Of a stretch of DNA of 20,448 nucleotides, positions 6,935 to 14,212 are shown one piece after another. The DNA comes from CAYOOT01 sp964405665 (GTDB taxonomy: Bacteria > Bdellovibrionota_C > UBA2361 > SZUA-149 > CAZDWZ01), in the NCBI GenBank assembly GCA_964405665.1, contig CAYOOT010000046.1:1-20448 (forward strand), read 5' to 3'. The notes under the pieces were generated by a model. That model ran no database searches. It saw only the letters and a list, made by a program, of their open reading frames with translations, and was not told the origin of the DNA. The position numbers were made by a program, and so were the translations under genes. Position 1 is the stretch's first letter; each line of letters begins with the position of its first letter.

Positions 6935-7525
6935 CTAAAATTCTTCATTTAATTTACGAAGCTCACCTTTTACATTTAGCCTCGCTGTATTTAATCTTGA
7001 TCTTACTGTTCCTACCGGGATATTCAGCATCACTGCGACTTCTTCATAACTATGTCCTTGTAATCCACATAAAACTAAAACCTCTCGAAAAATTGGTTTA
7101 AGCTCTGCCAGTGCTCTTTGAAATAAAGTTAAATCTTCTGAAATATTTTCTTTCTCCTGTGGCATATCGTGTTTACTTAAATCCAAATTGCGAGTTTTAA
7201 TTTTTTCTTTATAGACTCTGGAACGAAAGTAAGAGTTCGTTGTGTTTAGAGCAATTCGATAAAGCCAAGTTGAGAACTTGGAGCGACCTTCAAAACTGGA
7301 CAAATTAAAGTAAGCCTTGGTAAAAACCTCTTGAGTTAATTCTTCAGCATCGCTTGGATTTCCGACTTGTCTGATAATCAAGGAGTAGATTAAATCTTTA
7401 TTTCTGTTGACCAGTTCTCTAAATTTTTCCTTCTCTCCCTGAAGAATACTTTTTATCAATAAATTATCTTCTTCCATGGACACCTGAGGGCTAAGACTGA
7501 TTGCTATACTAATGTCTTGTTTCAT
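6935..7525 (-). CDS. ECF-type RNA polymerase sigma factor
   Basis: A 196-residue group IV sigma factor. Region 2 is clear: DAEELTQEVFTKAYFNLSSFEGRSKFSTWLYRIALN (core binding and -10 recognition). Region 4 follows: LVLCGLQGHSYEEVAVMLNIPVGTVRSRLNTAR (-35 recognition HTH). There is no region 1 or 3, as expected. The start at ATG 7525 adds a short N-terminal extension; ATG 7477 (MEEDNLLIKS) is the alternative that matches the family N-terminus better. The downstream gene encodes a membrane protein with an anti-sigma-like N-terminus, so this sigma is probably held inactive until an envelope signal acts on the VWA part. Its targets are unknown. Confidence 0.93.
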   Translation of the reverse strand: MKQDISIAISLSPQVSMEEDNLLIKSILQGEKEKFRELVNRNKDLIYSLIIRQVGNPSDAEELTQEVFTKAYFNLSSFEGRSKFSTWLYRIALNTTNSYFRSRVYKEKIKTRNLDLSKHDMPQEKENISEDLTLFQRALAELKPIFREVLVLCGLQGHSYEEVAVMLNIPVGTVRSRLNTARLNVKGELRKLNEEF

Positions 7526-7549
7526 AAAACAAACACTTTGAACTTATAA

Positions 7550-7563
7550 AAAGGAATTCCTTT
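7550..7563. repeat. 14-bp perfect palindrome upstream of the ECF sigma gene
   Basis: AAAGGAATTCCTTT is self-complementary and lies about 25 bases upstream of the sigma ATG. On the minus strand it supplies a GGAAT, similar to the GGAA core of many ECF -35 boxes, so it may be part of an autoregulated promoter. This is weak evidence. Confidence 0.3.
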
Positions 7564-7664
7564 GGGGAATAGACAAAAAGCTTAGGGGTAAAGTTCGATT
7601 AAGCTTTATTTAATAAATAACCACCTATAATACCTAGTAATATTGAGAGCGGATATATCTCTCT

Positions 7665-7807
7665 TGGACCGCGGACGTCCTCGTCCGCAACCTGGAGTGT
7701 GTTGAGGCAGGAATCCTCATAGTCTAAAATAATTTTTGTTAGTGCTTAACTTTGAGACTTCTGTCTAAAATATGACCCGGGTTGCGGACGAGGACGTCCG
7801 CGGTCCA
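7665..7807. mobile_element. 143-bp element with perfect 28-bp terminal inverted repeats (MITE-like)
   Basis: Bases 7665-7692 and 7780-7807 are exact reverse complements over 28 bp (core GGACCGCGGACGTCC ... ), enclosing 87 bases without a coding frame. Within each arm a smaller self-complementary stretch, GCGGACG and CGTCCGC, allows cruciform or hairpin formation. The arms are very GC-rich against an AT-rich background. The element lies 12 bases after the trpS stop and 139 bases before the sigma start. No transposase is encoded and no target duplication is evident. It probably belongs to a dispersed non-autonomous repeat family and may incidentally act as a transcription barrier. Confidence 0.7.
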
Positions 7808-7819
7808 GAAAAATTATTT

Positions 7820-8797
7820 TTACCTAACTCCGACGGTATGTCTAACTTCATCCATTAAAGGCAGGGCAATCGCTCTTGCTCTCTTAGCACCATCTTGTAA
7901 AACATCATTCAAATCATTCTTCCGATTAATCCAGTTATTATAACTGTCTCTCAAAGGAGCAATGACTCGTTCAATCACTGTTAATAACTCTTGCTTGGCA
8001 TGTCCATAACCAAGTCCGCCTTTACGGTAACGTTCTGCCAAGCTTTCTACTTCATCCTTAGTAGCTAAATGTTTATACAATTGAAAAACATTGCAGCTAG
8101 CAGGATCTTTAACTTCTTCTACGCCTTTGGAGTCAGTAACAATTTTCATTACTTTTTCTTTGAGCATTTTAGGTTCTTCAAAAAGACCAATATAATTATT
8201 ATAGCTTTTGGACATTTTTCGGCCATCGACACCGACAATGACACTCGTTTGTTCATCAATTAGTGGTTCGGGAATTACAAAAACATCTTTTTGATAAGCA
8301 GTATTAAATTTAATGGCTACATCGCGGCACATTTCAATATGTTGTTTTTGATCCGCTCCTACTGGAATAAGATTTGCTCGATAAAGTAAAATATCGGCTG
8401 CCATCAGAATCGGATAAAACATCAAACCAGCATTGAAATTAATATCTTTAGCTCGAAAATCTTTTACTTTGTGCGCTCTTTCTAATAACCCTGTGGGAAA
8501 ATGACAGGATAGATACCAGGTCAATTCACAAACTTCAGGTACATCTGATTGCCGGAAAAGGATTGTTTTAGAAGGGTCCAATCCAATAGCTAGATATGCT
8601 GCCGCTAAAGAAACAGTGTAATCTCTTAAGTGATCCGAAACTTCTACTGAAGTTAAGGCATGTAAATCTACCAAACAAAAAATGGTATCATAATCCTTTG
8701 CCAAAGTAACAAAACGTTTCATCGCACCAAGATAATTTCCAATGTGCACTTGAGCACCCGATGGTTGAACACCTGAAAGAACTAGTTTTTTTGTCAT
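7820..8797 (-). CDS. trpS: tryptophanyl-tRNA synthetase
   Basis: Class I aminoacyl-tRNA synthetase charging tRNA-Trp with tryptophan using ATP. The 325-residue length is typical of the bacterial enzyme. The HIGH-type motif is HIGN at 18-21, inside SGVQPSGAQVHIGNYLGA. The KMSKS motif is intact at 194-198. The substrate-binding segment GADQKQHIEMCRD (147-159) is also present. The ATG at 8797 has an AAGGA ribosome binding site. It is downstream of rlmB on the same strand with a 59-base gap. Nothing is unusual in the gene; its 3' end abuts the inverted-repeat element. Confidence 0.97.
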   Translation of the reverse strand: MTKKLVLSGVQPSGAQVHIGNYLGAMKRFVTLAKDYDTIFCLVDLHALTSVEVSDHLRDYTVSLAAAYLAIGLDPSKTILFRQSDVPEVCELTWYLSCHFPTGLLERAHKVKDFRAKDINFNAGLMFYPILMAADILLYRANLIPVGADQKQHIEMCRDVAIKFNTAYQKDVFVIPEPLIDEQTSVIVGVDGRKMSKSYNNYIGLFEEPKMLKEKVMKIVTDSKGVEEVKDPASCNVFQLYKHLATKDEVESLAERYRKGGLGYGHAKQELLTVIERVIAPLRDSYNNWINRKNDLNDVLQDGAKRARAIALPLMDEVRHTVGVR

Positions 8798-8856
8798 CTT
8801 AAAATCCTTATTGTTTAATATTTAACAAAATGAGCACACAAATGTAAATAGTAGAA

Positions 8857-9630
8857 TTATTTTAGTCTAACCTTCATTGCTTCAAATAGCACAATAGATG
8901 CTGCTTGATTAACATTTAAAGATTGTATTTTTCCTTGCATCGGAATTTGGACTAAATAATCGCAGAGCGATTTAGTAAGCGCTCGCATTCCTGTTCCCTC
9001 AGATCCAAGAACTATCGCTATTGGCAATGGAAAATCAAAACCAAGTACGGATTTACTTTTTTCATCTAAAGAAGTTCCTAAAATCCAAAAACCTTCTTTT
9101 TTTAATTTTTCTATCGTTTGAGCCAAATTGGCAACTAATGAATATTTTAAAAACTCAGTTGCTCCTGCTGAAACCTTCCTTACGCTAGCGGTGATTGGGC
9201 TAGAATTTGCTTTACTGATAATTATCCCATCAATTCCCGTAGCTTCTGCCACTCTAAAAATTGCTCCCAAATTATGAGGATCTTGAATTTGGTCCAAAAT
9301 CAGTAAAATCTTATTTCCTTCTTCTCCTAATGAAAATTTAATGAGCTGGTTTAAATCAACTGCTTGTTTAGCGATAATCTTTGCAACAATTCCCTGATGA
9401 TTTGCCATTCCAACAAATTTATCCAACTCTTGGGCCGAAATACTTTTATTTTTAATTTTTTTTGACTCTATAAGCTCTTTAATTTGCTGATCACTAAAGC
9501 TTGTACTGATGTAGATTTCTTTTAAAGATGCAGGATTGAAGCTGAGTAATTCCAGAATGGGCTTTCTTCCATAGATATAGCTATCGCTATTTTCAGAATG
9601 ATGAGGACTTTTTGCCTGATGTTTCTCCAT
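8857..9630 (-). CDS. rlmB: SpoU-family 23S rRNA (guanosine-2'-O)-methyltransferase RlmB-like
   Basis: A SPOUT-class 2'-O-methyltransferase that uses S-adenosylmethionine; the RlmB type methylates G2251 of 23S rRNA in E. coli. The 257-residue protein has an N-terminal substrate-binding domain starting at YIYGRKPILELL, after a polar extension of about 18 residues. The three SpoU motifs follow: motif 1 in LDQIQDPHNLGAIFRVAEATG, motif 2 in IAIVLGSEGTGM, motif 3 in IPMQGKIQSLNVNQAASI. Residues of the trefoil-knot SAM pocket (N of motif 1, GSEG, SLNVNQA) are intact. No strong ribosome binding site precedes ATG 9630. TrmH-like specificity cannot be fully excluded. Confidence 0.92.
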   Translation of the reverse strand: MEKHQAKSPHHSENSDSYIYGRKPILELLSFNPASLKEIYISTSFSDQQIKELIESKKIKNKSISAQELDKFVGMANHQGIVAKIIAKQAVDLNQLIKFSLGEEGNKILLILDQIQDPHNLGAIFRVAEATGIDGIIISKANSSPITASVRKVSAGATEFLKYSLVANLAQTIEKLKKEGFWILGTSLDEKSKSVLGFDFPLPIAIVLGSEGTGMRALTKSLCDYLVQIPMQGKIQSLNVNQAASIVLFEAMKVRLK

Positions 9631-9747
9631 TTACAATTAATTAACATTATTTAAAATAATGCACAATTTCCCTCATTTTATAATTTCATTGCGCAATGGG
9701 AATCTTTATTAGAAAATGCTTCATATAACATAAAGTAGTAATTGACT

Positions 9748-10968
9748 ATGATAATAGAATGCCCCTCATGTAAAACAAGATTCTCAGTGGACGATGATCA
9801 TGTAGTCCGGATTGATAATCCTCGCTTCCATTGTTCCAGGTGTGATCATTATTTTTTTCATCAAGCAAAAAGCCCAGAGCCGGTAAATTTTCAAAAGCAA
9901 GATCCTCTTCCAGAAAAATATTTTGATGAAAACGTTAACCAAGAAACAAGCTTTGCTGCAGACAGTCCCGATGAATTTGAAGAAATGATTGATTACCATC
10001 AGACTCAGCTGAGCTTTAGTGATTTAAGTCAGGATAATGATGAAGCAGTAAAGGAAGCAAATTTTTCCAAAGAATCTTTAATCAGCGAAGATCAACCTCA
10101 ATTTTTTGCCAGCTGGCCTGACCAACAAACAAATTCCAATTACGAAGCTGATCTAAGTAATATTCAGAGTGAGTTTATTCGAAACAATCTTTTTGCGAAA
10201 ATTAAGAAGGAACCTGTAAACGCTAAAAAAGAAACTTCAGCTCCAATTGCGGCGACTACTCCAGTTGTAAATTCTCTTGCTGAAATTGACGCGATCACAC
10301 CAGCTAATTTTCGGATTGAAACAACCGAAGAAAATTACAATGAAAGTGAAGAACGAACAAAAATCATTTCCGATCTCAATAAAAAAAATCTTTTGCAGAG
10401 ATCTTCAACTTTTAATTTTTCAGCAATTTATTCTTGTATGATCTTTCTTTCTTTTCCTCTACTTGCCTTTCTGGGAATATTCTCCTGGAGCCAAAATCTA
10501 TCCCATACTCCTCCCATAATAAAAGACATGCTAGGAATTGAATCAAATAATTTCCCCTACCCTCCGCCACTTGGTCTTGATGTGATTGATCTACATTCAA
10601 ATTTTATTAATTTGGATAATGGAATTAAGGCGCTAGAAATTAAAGGCATGCTGCATAATGCTACTTCTAAAGTATATGAAGATGTAATGCTTGATAGTAG
10701 ACTTTTTAATCAAGAAAATATGTTGCTCGATAGAATAATCGTTAATTCCAATAATAAAATTGTTTCAGCAAAAGTGGAAACACTTAGTGCCGAAGCAATT
10801 CTTGATATGCAAAAATCTTCATCCAGTAATAGCCAGCTAAAAATTGGTCCCAATGATAAAATTCCATTTAGAGTGATGTTTTTTCCCTACCTTTCAAAAA
10901 TAAAAGATACAGACCAAATTAAATGGTTTAGCACACGGGTTTATAGTACCAGGGCTACTACTAGTTAG
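9748..10968 (+). CDS. MJ0042-type zinc-ribbon membrane protein with DUF3426-like C-terminus
   Basis: About 406 residues. The N-terminus MIIECPSCKTRFSVDD followed by FHCSRCDHYFF is the MJ0042 zinc ribbon (two CxxC pairs, about residues 5-32). It is typical of a proteobacterial family that continues with an acidic low-complexity linker, one membrane segment (about 225-247, ending in LAFLGIFSW) and an extracytoplasmic beta domain. That C-terminal part (LEIKGMLHNATSKVYEDVMLDSRLF) resembles DUF3426. The ATG at 9748 is chosen over TTG 9742 because the family starts MIIxCPxC. The molecular role of the family is unknown. It is divergent from rlmB and convergent with tatA. Confidence 0.85.
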   Translation: MIIECPSCKTRFSVDDDHVVRIDNPRFHCSRCDHYFFHQAKSPEPVNFQKQDPLPEKYFDENVNQETSFAADSPDEFEEMIDYHQTQLSFSDLSQDNDEAVKEANFSKESLISEDQPQFFASWPDQQTNSNYEADLSNIQSEFIRNNLFAKIKKEPVNAKKETSAPIAATTPVVNSLAEIDAITPANFRIETTEENYNESEERTKIISDLNKKNLLQRSSTFNFSAIYSCMIFLSFPLLAFLGIFSWSQNLSHTPPIIKDMLGIESNNFPYPPPLGLDVIDLHSNFINLDNGIKALEIKGMLHNATSKVYEDVMLDSRLFNQENMLLDRIIVNSNNKIVSAKVETLSAEAILDMQKSSSSNSQLKIGPNDKIPFRVMFFPYLSKIKDTDQIKWFSTRVYSTRATTS

Positions 10969-10977
10969 ACTTTAGAA

Positions 10978-11187
10978 TTACTTTTTATCTTTTTTATCTT
11001 CAGGATTGGCATCGATCGTTTTAGAATCACGATAGCCTTTTTTGAAATTTTTAATGCCTTCTCCCAGAGAAGAACCTAATTCNNNNNNNNNNNNNNNNNN
11101 NNNNNNNNNNNNNNNNNNNNNNNNNNNNNNNNNNNNNNNNNNNNNNNNNNNNNNNNNNNNNNNNNNNNNNNNNNNNNNNNNNAACAT
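10978..11187 (-). CDS. tatA: TatA/TatE-family twin-arginine translocase subunit, interrupted by the assembly gap
   Basis: The readable C-terminal part is ELGSSLGEGIKNFKKGYRDSKTIDANPEDKKDKK. ELGSSLGEGIKNFKKG is the hallmark amphipathic helix of TatA, which forms the pore of the Tat export pathway for folded proteins; a charged tail follows. The N-terminal membrane helix lies in the run of N at 11083-11182. An ATG at 11187-11185 precedes the gap in frame and would give Met plus a TTN codon (Phe or Leu), as in the usual MF start. The family normally has about 25 codons between Met and this Glu, but 34 are implied, so the gap length is probably a placeholder. Confidence 0.75.
   Translation of the reverse strand: MXXXXXXXXXXXXXXXXXXXXXXXXXXXXXXXXXXELGSSLGEGIKNFKKGYRDSKTIDANPEDKKDKK
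11083..11182. other. assembly gap of 100 N
   Basis: Exactly 100 consecutive N, the conventional placeholder for a scaffold join of unknown size. It removes the membrane-helix codons of tatA. Sequence and orientation across it rest on scaffolding, although the tatA fragments on both sides agree with a correct join. Confidence 0.98.
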
Positions 11188-11265
11188 CAAAGACCATTAC
11201 ACATAAATTTAAGTTTTGCTAGTATAAAGAAGAAATTATCATAATTTTACTCACAATTGTCCAGT

Positions 11266-12264
11266 ATGCAAGGCATAATTAAAAAGCAAAACTATCAATC
11301 CAGTCTTACTAAAGCATTTCTGCTATCAATGGTCTTGCATCTATTGATACTTTTTTTTCTCAACACTTTTAAAAATACAGATCATTTTCTTAATCAGGAT
11401 ACAATAAAAGTTAAATTATTAAGTCCTGTGGAACCCACTAAAATTATCGAGCAAGAAAAGCAGCAAATAGTGAGCACAGAAAAATCTCTGGAAGTTGTTC
11501 CCAAGAAAGAGACAAATCTTAAATCGGAATTTAACAATCAAACAGAAAAAGAAAGCATTAAAAAGGGAGATCCTTTAGCACAAACTCCGCAACAAATAAA
11601 AGTAAAACAACCTAAACCGGAAAAGCAACAAATTGCTGAGAAAAAAAATACTGCTTCTGAAAAAAACACTTCTGCAAATTTAAAGCTTTCTGAAGATCAA
11701 TTAAGTGATGCCACTTTAGAGAAGAAAGAAGCCGTTGATGAAAAAATAGTCGAAGATAATGTGCGAGAACATAAATTTGCCAGTATCCAACCCTTTTCTA
11801 AAAATTCTATTGCCAATATCTATTCCAAATTCGGCAGTGCCGATTATTTACCGGAAATTCCTGATGGAGACCTCACTTTACTTAATACCAAAGCAGATCA
11901 CTTTGCTGTTTTCGTAAAACGTGTGGGATTACAAGTTTTTAGTGCACTTAGAAAACTTTCCTGGCAAGAATTAGCCCGCATGGAAATTTCCCAAATCCGG
12001 GATTTTTCAGAAATAGAGGCTATTTTAGATACTAAAGGAAAACTTTTGGAACTACGCTTTAAAAATCATTCCGGTTCTACTAGTTTCGATCAAATTCTAA
12101 AACAAGCAAGCAATCAGGGTGCCTGGGATCAGAACCCACCGGCCGGTGCTCAAGCCAGTGATGGAAAAATCCATTTTTTATTTAAAGGAAAAACTTGGGC
12201 GAGATTTAGTGCAAATGGGATTGGAGAACAGAGGTGGTTGTTATTGGGGGTGGGATTATTGTAA
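11266..12264 (+). CDS. TonB-like energy transducer or TolA-like envelope protein
   Basis: About 332 residues with TonB architecture. There is a short cytoplasmic N-terminus, one membrane anchor at about 18-35 (FLLSMVLHLLILFFLNTF), and a long Lys/Glu/Gln/Pro-rich periplasmic linker (about 50-165). A folded C-terminal domain of about 110 residues (from YLPEIPDGDL to the end) includes ISQIRDFSEIEAILDTKGKLLEL and FDQILKQASNQGAWD, which match the TonB_C/TolA_C pattern of helix then strand. TonB passes proton-motive energy from ExbB/ExbD to outer-membrane receptors; no exbBD is in the window. ATG 11266 is preferred to TTG 11257; neither has a good ribosome binding site. It diverges from tatA. The last codons and stop lie in a sequence repeated at 14196-14225. 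Confidence 0.72.
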   Translation: MQGIIKKQNYQSSLTKAFLLSMVLHLLILFFLNTFKNTDHFLNQDTIKVKLLSPVEPTKIIEQEKQQIVSTEKSLEVVPKKETNLKSEFNNQTEKESIKKGDPLAQTPQQIKVKQPKPEKQQIAEKKNTASEKNTSANLKLSEDQLSDATLEKKEAVDEKIVEDNVREHKFASIQPFSKNSIANIYSKFGSADYLPEIPDGDLTLLNTKADHFAVFVKRVGLQVFSALRKLSWQELARMEISQIRDFSEIEAILDTKGKLLELRFKNHSGSTSFDQILKQASNQGAWDQNPPAGAQASDGKIHFLFKGKTWARFSANGIGEQRWLLLGVGLL

Positions 12265-12274
12265 TATTAGCTTT
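12236..12274 (+). repeat. direct repeat copy 1, spanning the tonB-like stop codon
   Basis: Bases 12236-12265 match 14196-14225 at 27 of 30 positions, centred on TTGGGGGTGGGATT. Weaker similarity continues for about 9 bases beyond (ATTAGCTTT versus ATTATGCTTT after a 4-base gap). The pair brackets two genes and an IS3 remnant, suggesting an inserted segment whose junction duplicated the 3' end of the tonB-like gene. Confidence 0.6.
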
Positions 12275-12280
12275 CGGAGA

Positions 12281-12312
12281 GCGGACCTCGGGGGTGGAAC
12301 CCCTTTAGTCCA
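12281..12312. repeat. GC-rich hairpin element after the tonB-like gene
   Basis: GGGGT-GGA-ACCCC (12291-12303) is a perfect 5-bp stem. It is flanked by GCGGAC and GTCCAC, which pair imperfectly to extend it. It resembles the GC-rich palindromic repeats elsewhere in the window in style but not in sequence. No T-run follows, so it is not a classic terminator on the plus strand. Confidence 0.4.
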
Positions 12313-12359
12313 CTAAAATTAGCTATATAAATTTCAAACTAGAAGTTTATCGAGGTATA

Positions 12360-13280
12360 ATGAAACTTAAGCAACTTCAAGGCAAGATTAATCAACTTCA
12401 AGCTCAGGTAAATTCAGAAGGACTTGAGGATTTTCTTGGACTGTCACCAAGTCAAATGCATGCTCTGCTGTATAGTGAATTTGATGAAATTGAGCCGATT
12501 TTGTGCTTCAAAAGCAATTTCGATCAGAGCTTATTGAATAACGTGCCTATTGTGAAAAAAATAAACTTGCTGATTCGATTGATTGGAGAAGTAGGAGAAG
12601 CGAAGGCGACTCAAAACGGCTACCTTCCAAAGAAGATAGTTAATGCACTTTATGATTTTCCATTAACTGCTCGTCAGTTCACCGTGCCAACTGAAGATTA
12701 CGCCCCAAACATTCTAGCTCTTCGTTATGCCGTTACGGATTGCGGTTGGTTAAAGAAAAAGAATCGAAAATTTTCGTTAACTAAGAAAGGGCAACAGATC
12801 TTTGAAAAGGGATTTACCTCTCTGGATTATGTAACGCTCTTAAAATACTGGTTCAAGAAATACAATTGGTCTTTTACGGATGGGCATCCTGAATGTGCAT
12901 TTGTGCAACAAGCTGCATTATTTTCACTTTACATGCTTCACCAAAAGGCAAAGGAACTTTTCCCAACTGCGCACTTTGCGGAGCTTTTTATTCAGGCATT
13001 TCCCATGGCTTTGGTGATGCTTCCAGAAGAGAAACATTTTCCAAAACCAGCAAAGGAAAGATTAACAGATATAATTAGATTGCGATTCTTAGATCGCTTT
13101 GCTTCGCATTTTGGATTGGTAGACTATGTTGTTGATGAAAATCTTCCATACCTAGAACGAGACAAGAAGTCACAGGTAAAAACAACCAACTTGTTTTCTG
13201 AAATATTGTGCTGGTTTTCACAAGAGAAGCAACAATCTAAACAAATATTGGATGTGGCTGGAAATGACTTTTTACATTAG
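12360..13280 (+). CDS. conserved hypothetical protein with LGLSPSQMHALLY motif
   Basis: A 306-residue soluble protein. ATG 12360 has a GAGGT ribosome binding site. The N-terminus is a heptad-like helix (LKQLQGKINQLQAQV), then FLGLSPSQMHALLYSEFDE, then GEAKATQNGYLPKKIVNALYDFP, and a likely winged-helix-like part in YAVTDCGWLKKKNRKFSLTKKGQQIFEKG. I recall such an arrangement from widespread uncharacterised bacterial proteins but cannot name the family. No catalytic motif, signal peptide or membrane segment is visible. It is followed 37 bases later by another unknown gene on the same strand, and both lie between the direct repeats at 12236 and 14196, so they are probably one transferred unit. 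Confidence 0.7.
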   Translation: MKLKQLQGKINQLQAQVNSEGLEDFLGLSPSQMHALLYSEFDEIEPILCFKSNFDQSLLNNVPIVKKINLLIRLIGEVGEAKATQNGYLPKKIVNALYDFPLTARQFTVPTEDYAPNILALRYAVTDCGWLKKKNRKFSLTKKGQQIFEKGFTSLDYVTLLKYWFKKYNWSFTDGHPECAFVQQAALFSLYMLHQKAKELFPTAHFAELFIQAFPMALVMLPEEKHFPKPAKERLTDIIRLRFLDRFASHFGLVDYVVDENLPYLERDKKSQVKTTNLFSEILCWFSQEKQQSKQILDVAGNDFLH

Positions 13281-13317
13281 ATCGGATGCTCATACTCAAT
13301 ATTGAAAGGTCAGCCGT

Positions 13318-13974
13318 ATGACACTATCTTTCATAAAACGAATGGGGGCAAATAATATGAAATTAGTAGCCGAAGATACCAAACGTTTTTACACAATCTG
13401 GTGGGGCCTCCTTTATTTTGTTAACCAAAAAAGAATGCTGGTTGAAGATCTTACTAAAGAAGTAAAGATCGGGGCTCTCCCGTTGGAAAAGGGAGCCATA
13501 TTAAGAACTGAACTCTGGAAACATCCAGAGTTGATAGATTCATTTGTGAGCACGAATCCAGGGAACTTATCGATGCGTGACTTATCGGTAGCATCAAGTT
13601 GGAGCAACAGAATCGAAGGAAAATTCATCCTATTTCGACATCTTAAGAAATATTCAATCTTTTTAGGCACTGATGATCCCCCAAGGGCTTTTGGGGTTCA
13701 AGGTCTTGCCTCTGGATTGGATGAAATGTTTCCTTATCTTCCTGTTTTAGTCGAAGCGGTATTACTGCCATTCGAGGAGAAGCTGATTTATGACAGTTTT
13801 CTGATTCCATACAACATCACATTTGGCGGTGGTATGAAAAGTGAATTCAACGAGTCTTATCGCCAAGCCAAATCCGGTGAGGGTATCATCGCTTCCCTAA
13901 GTCAAGTGCTGCAAATCGCAAATGGGTTGGAGATATTACCTATATATAAAGAGAATCAAGGACGACTTATTTAA
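13318..13974 (+). CDS. conserved hypothetical protein whose 3' end runs into an IS3 remnant
   Basis: A frame of 218 codons from ATG 13318 (AAGG upstream); ATG 13357 (MKLVAEDTKRFY) is a possible alternative behind a G-rich stretch. The body reads like an intact soluble protein: AEDTKRFYTIWWGLLYFVNQK, LWKHPELIDSFVSTNPGNLS, GKFILFRHLKKYSIFLG and IPYNITFGGGMKSEFNESY. I do not recognise a named family. The last 25 or so residues, after GEGIIASL, come from the IS3-family transposase read in another frame. The native C-terminus has therefore probably been lost or replaced near 13885-13900, and the protein may be slightly altered. It forms a pair with the gene at 12360. Confidence 0.6.
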   Translation: MTLSFIKRMGANNMKLVAEDTKRFYTIWWGLLYFVNQKRMLVEDLTKEVKIGALPLEKGAILRTELWKHPELIDSFVSTNPGNLSMRDLSVASSWSNRIEGKFILFRHLKKYSIFLGTDDPPRAFGVQGLASGLDEMFPYLPVLVEAVLLPFEEKLIYDSFLIPYNITFGGGMKSEFNESYRQAKSGEGIIASLSQVLQIANGLEILPIYKENQGRLI

Positions 13975-14212
13975 CTTCAGTGATTGATTTATACTCGCGT
14001 CTAGTAGTTGGTTGGCAGGTATCTGACAAAATTGATTTTGAACTTGTATGCAATGCTTTTAGCAAGGCTGTTTTTAGAAGAAGGATGATACCGGCAGAGA
14101 TGGTTTTTCACTCTGACCGAGGTTCACAATATGCTGGCAATGATTTTACAAAATTATTATTTAACTACAATATACAGCAGAGCATGAGCAGAAAAGGTTA
14201 TTGTTGGGGGTG
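13884..14212 (+). pseudogene. IS3-family OrfB transposase remnant (integrase core fragment)
   Basis: In the frame starting at 13884 the translation gives YHRFPKSSAANRKWVGDITYI, then a TAA at 13947-13949, then TYLTSVIDLYSRLVVGWQ and MVFHSDRGSQYAGNDFTKLLF ... QQSMSRKG. These are the hallmarks of the IS3 OrfB DDE integrase core: the first Asp is in WVGDITYI and the second in HSDRGSQY. The spacing across the TAA is exactly the family spacing, so the stop is an in-frame nonsense mutation and not a frameshift. The catalytic Glu region and C-terminus are missing; similarity ends at SRKGxCW, where the direct repeat begins. The first 60% of OrfB and all of OrfA are absent. It is inactive. GTG 13980 to 14264 remains open but is not a real gene. 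Confidence 0.85.

Noticed and set aside
12281..12312. Rho-independent terminator for the tonB-like gene
   Set aside because: The hairpin is GC-rich but is not followed by a T-run on the plus strand, so it is listed as a palindromic repeat instead.
12119..12316. Plus-strand 65-codon frame overlapping the end of the tonB-like gene
   Set aside because: It lies in another frame of the tonB-like gene and runs through the downstream hairpin; composition and position mark it as a shadow.
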